A stretch of 8,176 nt of DNA, from the NCBI GenBank assembly GCA_002384725.1, contig DGBF01000084.1:1-8176 (forward strand), in the 5' to 3' direction. Shown here one piece after another: positions 1-5,655 of this stretch (within the stretch, counting starts at the first letter, position 1; each line of letters begins with the position of its first letter). The position numbers and the translations under genes are program-made. The notes under the pieces were generated by a model. The model saw only the letters and a list, made by a program, of their open reading frames with translations, had not been told where the DNA came from and did no database searches. The stretch is from Flavobacteriales bacterium UBA4011. Lineage in GTDB: Bacteria > Bacteroidota > Bacteroidia > Flavobacteriales_D > Crocinitomicaceae.

Positions 1-3000
1 CTTATACTTGTTCATCAAGTTACTGATCATAACCTCCGTATTCAAATACGTCGTTTTATCATCCGTTGGGTTCAATTCATACGTCATGCCGTTTTGTTTC
101 AATAAACGGGCATCAAACAAAGCTTTTGAAGCATCACCACCATATGGAGAAGAGAAATAAACTCCGCGTTTCCAATCGTTATTAGAAAGGATGTCCAGAA
201 TCATTACTTGTTCTCTGTGAATCGCTTGTTTGTTGAAAGAGAAACGAACTTCCTTCGCACAGTTTTCTCTATCCGCATCAGTAATTACACCTGATTTTAT
301 TGCGTTATCCGCATCAACTGGCAAAACAAAACCTTTACTTGGGAATACTCGCATAACACCATTACGTTCAGTATTTACCAAATTCGCATCGTCTCTCACA
401 AAGGCCATTGCGTCATCAATATTACAGAAATCCCATTTCGTTTCGAAAGCAGAAATATCTTCTTGGAATTTCTGAATTTGACTTTGATCTGTAAATTTGA
501 ATGAACCTGAACGAATTCCGTTAAACAATTCGTTTGCCGCTGTAAACTTCGAAATCACATTCTTCGCTAAATCACTAGACATGTTCGTCGACATTGCTTG
601 TTTGATCAATTCCAAACGATTAACTGAGTTAGCATCTGTCGTTGTATATGCAGCCATATTGCCCATCATTTGAACGTTCAATGCATCCAGGGCTTGTGTC
701 GCAATTGCTTCATTGCCTTTCAAACGCATCCTAATCATTTTATCGCGTAGACTATTCGGGACACCGATAGAGGTCATGTTCAATAAATCAAAGAAGTATA
801 CTTGATCGGTGTTACCCGCAGAATTTAAGATTTGATCTTCTCTAAACTTAATCGGCAAAGGTTCTGATTCGTAGGCCTTCATTTTCATTTGGTCGGTATA
901 CCAATCTGTTTGCATCAAAGATAGGTTGGCAACACGCACATCCGTGCGAACTCCTTCAACTTCTTGCATGTACCATAATGGGAAAGTATCATTATCACCG
1001 TTGGTGAATAAGATTCCATTTGGTCCACATGATTCCAAATAGTTTGTAGATAGATCATGAGCAAAAGTTCTTTCACTTCTATCGTGATCGTCCCAGCCTT
1101 GAATTCCCATAACTAATGGAACAAATAATCCAATGACACCAGCTACAATCGCACCTTGTTTGTCTGTACCGATTACTTTTCGAAGTCCATACATCAATCC
1201 CAGTGCTCCACCACCAATGACGAGCATTGTCAACCAACTCATCACATTAGGATAAGAAGTATCCGCATACATATCTAAGAATATCGCAACCAATAAACCG
1301 GCCGCCCCAACGATTGCTATTTTCTTCCATTCTTCTTTGCCGAAATTTTGGAAAGCTTCATAGAGCGCTAAAACACCGAGACCAATCCAAATGGCGAAGA
1401 AATAGAAGGATCCTGCGTAGGCATAATCTCGTTCTCTTGGCTCAAATGGTTTTTGATTCAAGTAAATGACAATGGCAAGGCCCGTGAATAAGAATACTAG
1501 AGTAACAATAAACGCATCTTTCGGTGCACGATAATAGTGGAATACTAAACCAATGATTCCCAAAATAAGCGGTAAGAAAAAGAATTTATTATTCGACGGA
1601 TTTTGGCTCGTGTAATATGGCGCAGCCTCATCTTGATTACCCAATCGAGTGGCATCAATATAGCTGAATCCGGAAATCCAGTTCCCCCTCATTTGATCGC
1701 CGTGACCTTGAATGTCATTTTGTCGACCAGAGAAATTCCAAAGGAAATAACGGAAGTACATCCAATTGACCTGATAACTGAAGAAATAGGTCAAGTTTTC
1801 ACCAAATGTTGGCAATCTTTTACCATCTTTTCCAATTTCCGTGTCCGCATCCTCTCTGGAATCATACCCTGACCAATCTTTGTAGCCCTGTATTTTCGTG
1901 GCATCTTGGTCATTGTACATCCTTGGGAAGAATGTCGTTTGCTCGTAGGTCGGAATTCGGTTCATTCGCGCCGTTCCCGAGTTGGATTCCCAATATTTTT
2001 CTATTACTTCAGTTCCTGAACCAAGTGTTTTTGCATATTCATTTGCTGCATTTTCGCTTTTGAAACCTTTGATATCTGCATCGTTTTTCTGAACTACGAA
2101 ACGGCGAATGTAAAACGGTGAATAACTGTCCCATTCTGAATTATTGGCACCTGCATTCCAACGTCCGTTGTCCATTGCCCCACCAGTTTCTTTCGAATTC
2201 CAGTATTGACCAGTTGCCAAAGGTGAAGATCCGTATTGCTCACGTTTTAAATAGGCATGAAGCGTAACTAAATTCTCAGGATCATTCTCATCCAAAGGCG
2301 TATTAGCGTTGGAACGAATAACGATGACTGCAAAAGAACCATAACCAATCAACAAGAAAATCATTCCCATTGTAATGTTGTACATCAATGTATTGCCTGT
2401 TCGTCTCGCTCGACGAATCAAGTAAATCGCTCCACCCACAATCACTGCAAAGAAGAATAAAGTTCCTGCAAAGAATGGTAAACCGAGAGAATTAACAAAC
2501 ATTACCTCGAATTTTGAGGCTATACTAACCGTACCTGGAATAACTCCTTCTTGGATAAATCCAAGGACAATAATCGATACAATTCCAGTAATGAGAATGC
2601 CTTTTAGATTCGCTTCTTTTTTATAACGGAAATAGATGGTGAAACCGATTGCTGGTATAACTAAGATACCCAAAAGGTGGACTCCGATTGCCAAACCGAG
2701 TAAGAACATAATCAACAACAACCAACGATCGGGATAAACATTATCCGCCAATTTTCCATTTTGGACAATGCCCATTTCTTCGTCCCATTTCAAAATTGCC
2801 CAAAAGACAACCGCTGTAAACAAAGATGCCATGGCGTAAACCTCACCCTCAACAGCTGAGAACCAGAATGATTCAGAGAATGTGTACGCTAAGGCTCCGA
2901 TAAATGAACTAGCTAAAATGGCGATTTGATCACCTGAAGTTAATTCACTTTTACGATTCAAAAGAATCTTTTTACCCAACATGGTGATGGACCAGAACAT

Positions 3001-3270
3001 GAACAAAATGGTAGCTGAACTGCACAATCCACTTAGGCGATTGATCCACATCGCTACATTTTCTTCAGCAGCGAAGAAGGAGAACATTCGTCCAACAACC
3101 ATGAATAAAGGCGCTCCCGGAGGGTGTCCGACTTCCAATTTGTATGCTGCGGTGATGTACTCCCCACAATCCCACAAACTAACTGTTGGTTCAGCCGTTA
3201 AGAAGTAAACAATTGTAGCGATTAAAAAAACGGACCATCCTAGGTACGTATTCCATTTTTTAAATGTCAT
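1..3270 (-). CDS. DUF2723 family membrane protein (GT117 / protein O-mannosyltransferase-like), C-terminus beyond the window
   Basis: The frame is open from an ATG at 3270 to base 1 (1090 codons seen; I checked the frame at several points and found no break). The N-terminus, after a first hydrophobic segment (about residues 10-24), carries the family hallmark EPTVSLWDCGEYITAAYKL followed by EVGHPPGAPLF (residues 27-55). D34 and E37 in this first loop are the likely equivalents of the acidic pair of GT-C enzymes. Many hydrophobic spans follow, and from about residue 750 there is a soluble part with the conserved GDNDTFPLWYMQEVEG stretch. The family is typical of Bacteroidota, lies in the inner membrane, and is thought to transfer sugars to exported proteins; this activity is known for relatives only by inference. 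Family members usually have about 1000-1150 residues, and the NLMNKYK motif at the left edge lies near the usual end, so probably only a short tail is missing. It is divergently oriented from the tRNA gene and looks like an intact core gene. Confidence 0.9.
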   Translation of the reverse strand, partial: MTFKKWNTYLGWSVFLIATIVYFLTAEPTVSLWDCGEYITAAYKLEVGHPPGAPLFMVVGRMFSFFAAEENVAMWINRLSGLCSSATILFMFWSITMLGKKILLNRKSELTSGDQIAILASSFIGALAYTFSESFWFSAVEGEVYAMASLFTAVVFWAILKWDEEMGIVQNGKLADNVYPDRWLLLIMFLLGLAIGVHLLGILVIPAIGFTIYFRYKKEANLKGILITGIVSIIVLGFIQEGVIPGTVSIASKFEVMFVNSLGLPFFAGTLFFFAVIVGGAIYLIRRARRTGNTLMYNITMGMIFLLIGYGSFAVIVIRSNANTPLDENDPENLVTLHAYLKREQYGSSPLATGQYWNSKETGGAMDNGRWNAGANNSEWDSYSPFYIRRFVVQKNDADIKGFKSENAANEYAKTLGSGTEVIEKYWESNSGTARMNRIPTYEQTTFFPRMYNDQDATKIQGYKDWSGYDSREDADTEIGKDGKRLPTFGENLTYFFSYQVNWMYFRYFLWNFSGRQNDIQGHGDQMRGNWISGFSYIDATRLGNQDEAAPYYTSQNPSNNKFFFLPLILGIIGLVFHYYRAPKDAFIVTLVFLFTGLAIVIYLNQKPFEPRERDYAYAGSFYFFAIWIGLGVLALYEAFQNFGKEEWKKIAIVGAAGLLVAIFLDMYADTSYPNVMSWLTMLVIGGGALGLMYGLRKVIGTDKQGAIVAGVIGLFVPLVMGIQGWDDHDRSERTFAHDLSTNYLESCGPNGILFTNGDNDTFPLWYMQEVEGVRTDVRVANLSLMQTDWYTDQMKMKAYESEPLPIKFREDQILNSAGNTDQVYFFDLLNMTSIGVPNSLRDKMIRMRLKGNEAIATQALDALNVQMMGNMAAYTTTDANSVNRLELIKQAMSTNMSSDLAKNVISKFTAANELFNGIRSGSFKFTDQSQIQKFQEDISAFETKWDFCNIDDAMAFVRDDANLVNTERNGVMRVFPSKGFVLPVDADNAIKSGVITDADRENCAKEVRFSFNKQAIHREQVMILDILSNNDWKRGVYFSSPYGGDASKALFDARLLKQNGMTYELNPTDDKTTYLNTEVMISNLMNKYK

Positions 3271-3465
3271 AGTGTTGTTTTAGTCTGTCAGCTTGGAGTT
3301 CTTGTGTTCATCATTCTCAAACCAGACATCTGTTTATGCCTTGCGAATTTAGGAATATATCCCATGCACGAAAAGATTTTTGTCGTGAATTTTTCTAAAA
3401 AACACAAGAAAACAGACCACTAGGTCTAAAAGAAAGAAAAAAGCATAAAAAATTAACTTTTTCCA
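3271..3465. other. Intergenic region between the DUF2723 gene and the tRNA-Gln promoter
   Basis: No convincing coding sequence on either strand. It must hold the leader and promoter of the minus-strand DUF2723 gene. A TAAATTCG sequence on the minus strand (3351-3344) differs in one base from the Bacteroidota -7 consensus TAnnTTTG, but no matching TTG is found at the right distance, so I do not call it. Confidence 0.5.
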
Positions 3466-3495
3466 TTGTGAGAAATGAATTTATTCATAAATTTG
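3466..3495 (+). promoter_or_regulatory. Bacteroidota-type promoter of the tRNA-Gln gene
   Basis: TTG at 3466-3468 and TAAATTTG at 3488-3495 match the -33 (TTG) and -7 (TAnnTTTG) elements read by the primary sigma factor of Bacteroidota, with a 19-bp spacer. Transcription would start near 3502, giving a leader of about 37 nt before the mature tRNA at 3539. Both element sequences and the spacing are perfect, and the position fits the tRNA gene, so this is the best-supported promoter in the window. Confidence 0.7.
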
Positions 3496-3538
3496 CCACC
3501 GCGTTAAGAACACCATTTCTAAGCGAACGTTGTGAAAC

Positions 3539-3611
3539 TGTCCTATGGTGTAATTGGCAACACGTCAGTTTTTGGTACTGAAGAGTCTAGGTTCGAGACC
3601 TAGTGGGACAA
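3539..3611 (+). tRNA. tRNA-Gln (anticodon UUG)
   Basis: A complete cloverleaf can be drawn. The acceptor stem TGTCCTA/TGGGACA has seven pairs with one G-U. The D stem is GTGT/ACAC with an 8-nt AATTGGCA loop. The anticodon stem is TCAGT/ACTGA with loop TTTTGGT, placing the anticodon TTG at 3572-3574 (reads CAA, Gln). The variable loop is AGAGT, and the T stem is CTAGG/CCTAG with loop TTCGAGA. The discriminator is A at 3611 and CCA is not encoded (CAA follows). The gene has its own promoter upstream and terminator downstream and appears to be a single-gene transcript. Confidence 0.96.
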
Positions 3612-3612
3612 C

Positions 3613-3644
3613 AAAAGCCGCCTTTTTCAAAGGGCGGTTTTTTT
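3613..3644 (+). terminator. Rho-independent terminator of tRNA-Gln
   Basis: The left arm CCGCCTTT (3618-3625) pairs with AAAGGGCGG (3629-3637), with one bulged G, around a TTC loop. A run of seven T follows at 3638-3644, and an AAAA run lies on the 5' side. It begins two bases after the tRNA, as expected for a terminator of a monocistronic tRNA transcript. Confidence 0.88.
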
Positions 3645-3867
3645 CATTTCTAACTATCATTTTCTATCAAAACCCCTCATTTTTCAAGCTTCACAGCTTT
3701 CTCATTTCCTATCAACTTTTATCATTAGTTATCAAGTATTTAGCTACTGTCTCGCTACTCTGTTACTTAGGGTAGCAAAAAAAGTGAATTATGATAAAAT
3801 ACAGATTGCATCACAACAAAAAATCCAAACTTTGTGTGTGTAGTGTATTTGAAAAAAGGAAGGAGTG
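3645..3867. other. AT-rich non-coding stretch after the tRNA terminator
   Basis: No gene with a credible start, leader and protein composition was found on either strand. A weak inverted pair GCTAC/GTAGC (about 3752-3776) lies within it, and GCTACT occurs twice close together, but neither forms a recognised element. I did not find a duplicated 3' end of the tRNA here that would mark an attachment site. This stretch is the border between the ordinary core segment and the accessory segment. Confidence 0.5.
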
Positions 3868-3935
3868 GTTATAACAATCGCTAAAAAATCATATCTTGCT
3901 GAAGCAAGAAACGCTTTTTAGCATAAACGTTATGT
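3868..3935 (-). repeat. attC-like palindromic element A (or bidirectional terminator)
   Basis: Read on the minus strand, the element begins with ACATAAC (3935-3929) and ends with GTTATA around 3875-3870, the outer pair expected of R'' and R' boxes. Inside lie GCTAAAAA (3880-3887 on plus) and TTTTTAGC (3915-3922), eight pairs acting as L-type arms, separated from the outer boxes by unequal unpaired spacers of 4 and 6 nt. A second stem TCTTGC/GCAAGA (3894-3899 with 3904-3909) closes on a TGAA loop. The outer boxes, unequal spacers and inner arms resemble an integron attC site. It lies about 40 bp after the stop of the minus-strand 163-aa gene, which also fits a transcription terminator, since the arms are A/T runs. 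The hairpin is certain; its function is not. Confidence 0.5.
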
Positions 3936-3974
3936 TTAATGAAGCCAGATAGAACTAAAGATTATTATTGAACC

Positions 3975-4466
3975 TTATGGTGTCTGCTTGACAAGTAATT
4001 TCCAATTATCTTGAACATTAAACTTCCTTCCGTGAAAAACAAGATAATAAAATCCACCAACTACTCCAACAGAACTTACGGTTGCAGTGGCAAATGCCCA
4101 TTTAGCATTCTCAGAGGTAGCTAACCACCATTGAGTGCCTGCGATCGCTCCCAATGGAACGACTAATATTGATGATATTATCTGCAGTCCCGGCCTGCGA
4201 ACTGTTATTTTTTCTATGTCAGTAATTTGACAACTCTTAGCATCAATTAGCAAAGCGCTATCATCAACGAGATTAAACCTACCTCGGATTCTATCTCCCT
4301 CTTTAAGCCAAATAGTGATTCGTTTACCTTCTTTTATTTCAATGAATCTGTCTCCCCTGCTTTTTTCAAGACACAGTACTAGCTCATTTTCTATTGGCAA
4401 GTTTCCCTGAGCTTTAGTCAATGGACTAGTAACAAGAATCAATAATACTATTAATAATACCTTCAT
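3975..4466 (-). CDS. Secreted or membrane protein of unknown function, 163 aa
   Basis: I do not recognise a named family. The N-terminus is a clear signal peptide (MKVLLIVLLILVTSPLTKAQ, cleavage near residue 20). Residues about 42-90 form a small alternating beta region with KEGKRITIWLKEGDRIRGRF followed by a hydrophobic LLID stretch, reminiscent of Sm- or SH3-like barrels seen in Bacteroidota envelope proteins; that resemblance is inference. Two hydrophobic segments follow (about 93-115 and 122-144), so the mature protein is probably inner-membrane anchored with a short charged tail. The ATG at 4466 is chosen because it begins a textbook signal sequence. The upstream region is occupied by an IS3 transposase relic whose frame overlaps the first 41 bp of this gene, so its native promoter may have been lost or replaced. 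Hairpin A follows the stop codon on the same strand. The reading frame is intact. Confidence 0.7.
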   Translation of the reverse strand: MKVLLIVLLILVTSPLTKAQGNLPIENELVLCLEKSRGDRFIEIKEGKRITIWLKEGDRIRGRFNLVDDSALLIDAKSCQITDIEKITVRRPGLQIISSILVVPLGAIAGTQWWLATSENAKWAFATATVSSVGVVGGFYYLVFHGRKFNVQDNWKLLVKQTP

Positions 4467-4701
4467 AACTCTGATTAATTATAGAGGGTTGGAATTGCCC
4501 GTGATTTTCGGAGAGCGAGTTAAGATATGCCTCTAATTTATTATTTATAATTGATTTTTCAAATTCTTTAATTGATTTATTTCCAAGACTGCTGTGTATT
4601 CGATTTGTGTTATACCATGTTTCAATCCATTGAAAAACAGACAACTCAGCTTCTTTTCTTGTTAAATAGGTGTTTCTGTAAACACATAATTTCAACGATT
4701 T
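4426..4701 (-). pseudogene. IS3-family transposase (OrfB) C-terminal remnant
   Basis: The minus-strand frame reads KSLK, then YRNTYLTRKEAEL, then VFQWIETWYNTNRIHSSLGN and KEFEKS. This is the end of the integrase-type catalytic domain of IS3-family OrfB proteins (IS150-like group), with the typical TRKEA, YN..R.HS.LG and FE signatures. Everything N-terminal to this is gone: no catalytic aspartates remain, and the position where the third acidic residue (LK.E) is expected reads LKLC. Recognisable homology ends near 4546. The frame then runs on to a stop at 4426 inside the start of the 163-aa gene, and that tail is probably read-through rather than original transposase. An unstable TTG at 4695 is the only start-like codon, so this is a dead fragment, not a gene. 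Confidence 0.8.
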
Positions 4702-4753
4702 ATGGTTTATCGTTTTGTGCGAATTAGGCTTAAAAGAGTGATTTTTTAATTAA

Positions 4754-4973
4754 TGCGACAGAACCGGAAATCCTCAGCATAATGGAAAAGTTGAACGTTC
4801 TCATTTGACTGATAAAATGGAGTTTTACCAGCTGTTAGAGTACAAGGAAAATGTTGATCTCCATAAAAAATGAGTGATTGGGAACAATTTTATAACTTTA
4901 ACAGACCTCACGGTGCATTTAAAGGAAAACACCCTACGAGATCTTAGTTTCTAAACTCAAAAATAAGTTTTGA
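4754..4973 (+). pseudogene. IS481-family transposase C-terminal remnant with two frameshifts
   Basis: The plus strand reads RTGNPQHNGKVERSH, then LTDKMEFYQLLEYK and DLHKK, the conserved end of the DDE domain of IS481-type transposases (NGKVERSHRTD...). A one-base loss near 4870 (a TTG reduced to TG) creates a premature TGA. The next frame continues SDWEQFYNFNRPHGAFKGKH, and a second one-base loss near 4934 moves to the frame reading YEILVSKLKNKF with its stop at 4971-4973. The N-terminal two-thirds, including the first two catalytic aspartates, is missing. It lies divergently from the IS3 relic, with only about 50 bp of unassigned sequence between them. The two frameshifts and the truncation make it clearly inactive. 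Confidence 0.85.
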
Positions 4974-5012
4974 GTTCACTTTTAGCTGAAGTAGCACACT
5001 TAAATTCATGCA

Positions 5013-5105
5013 TATAACAGCAGCCATCCTCCACCGCTGTTTCTTTTTTAGCGAATTCAATTATCTTTAACGATAGGGCGCTAGTATAGCTGCAAACCGT
5101 TAGCA
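5013..5105 (+). repeat. attC-like element B
   Basis: The left end is TATAAC (5013-5018) followed by AGCAGC; the right end is GCTGC (5089-5093), AAACC and GTTAGCA (5099-5105). The outer AAC/GTT boxes and inner GCAGC/GCTGC arms pair, with an unequal spacer (1 versus 5 nt), as in R''/L'' and L'/R' of an attC site. The middle pairs poorly. The element shares TAACAGCA at its left end and TAGCTGCAAA at its right end with element C at the window end, so the two are relatives. A leader and the start codon of a T9SS-type gene follow 20 bp downstream, as expected for the first gene of a following cassette. Confidence 0.5.
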
Positions 5106-5124
5106 AACATTAAAAAAATAAAAG

Positions 5125-5422
5125 ATGAAACGTAAATACAATTCAATAAAACAAGTATGTCTTTATATAATAATTCCTCTAGTCGGAATAAGCAGCACTT
5201 CTGTTGCCCAAACTTCAGGAGGTCCTTATATACATGGCTATACTTGGATTGACAGTGATGATCCGAGTGGACCTATATACAAGGGTTGATATAACTACAA
5301 CAGGGATATTGGTTTCTAGGCTATCAGATGACAATTCGGTTGGCCCAATATTAATGCCTAATTTTGAATATTATGGACAAACTGAATTGCCATCTCACGC
5401 ACCAAAAAAAACATCCCAATAG
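5125..5422 (+). pseudogene. Frameshifted, truncated T9SS-type secreted protein gene
   Basis: From the ATG at 5125, 54 codons encode a signal peptide (to about residue 29, ending SVAQ) and GYTWIDSDDPSGPIY. This frame stops at 5287. Shifting frame near 5284, the sequence continues VDITTTGILVSRLSDDNSVGPI and F-EYYG before stopping at 5420. Joined, the two pieces match a common N-terminal region of large Bacteroidota T9SS-exported proteins (pattern GGPD.FGYTW.DS....GP.YNW.DIT..GT.V..L.DDN..GP), which normally continue for many hundreds of residues. The expected YNWVD is reduced to TACAAGGGTT, consistent with a 2-nt deletion. Downstream of about 5375 the likeness is lost, so the gene is both frameshifted and cut off. 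The A-rich leader AACATTAAAAAAATAAAAG precedes the start. Confidence 0.65.
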
Positions 5423-5640
5423 TACGAAAGATGAAGTGGTGAAAAACATCTACGCTGGGGAGCAAAAAAATAAGAAGATTGTTCTTTAAGGTTTGTCTTG
5501 AAAAAAACATTCCGAGCGTGATTACCGGCCATAATATTTTACTAAAACACGGTTTCGTTAAACCACAAAAAACATTAGGATTAAACAAACATCAATAAGG
5601 CTTAGCCAAAACTTAGCGTAAACTATGTCCCTTAACGAAC
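5423..5640 (+). other. Unassigned stretch with possible coding remnants
   Basis: No intact gene. Two short plus-strand frames have protein-like composition. One, overlapping the end of the T9SS relic, reads HPNSTKDEVVKNIYAGEQ and stops near 5490. The next reads EKNIPSVITGHNILLKHGF and then KPQKTLGLNKHQ, stopping near 5597. They may be pieces of one decayed protein separated by a frameshift. I do not recognise the family. The stretch ends in CTTAACGAACATTAAAAAA, which resembles the junction that follows element B. Confidence 0.35.
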
Positions 5641-5655
5641 ATTAAAAAATTCAAT

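Noticed and set aside
230..3208. Several plus-strand frames (for example 230-475, 1603-1872, 1806-2063, 2981-3208)
   Set aside because: They are antisense shadows of the long minus-strand DUF2723 gene, with no leaders and no recognisable domains.
3344..3351. Possible -7 element (TAAATTCG on the minus strand) for the DUF2723 gene
   Set aside because: One mismatch to TAnnTTTG and no TTG at a suitable distance upstream; too weak to call.
3554..3775. Plus-strand 73-codon frame overlapping the tRNA-Gln gene
   Set aside because: It starts inside the tRNA, runs through the terminator hairpin, and has no leader or domain signal; it is a chance frame.
3752..3785. GCTAC/GTAGC inverted pair followed by an A run as a terminator
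   Set aside because: The stem is short with a long loop, and the A run would require a minus-strand T run on the wrong side of the stem.
3868..3935. Hairpin A as a CRISPR repeat or riboswitch
   Set aside because: It occurs once, with no regularly spaced copies, and lies downstream, not upstream, of the only gene it could serve.
5358..5588. Minus-strand 76-codon frame
   Set aside because: It is hydrophobic only because it is antisense to A-rich sequence; it has no leader, and the plus strand carries the recognisable T9SS relic over part of it.
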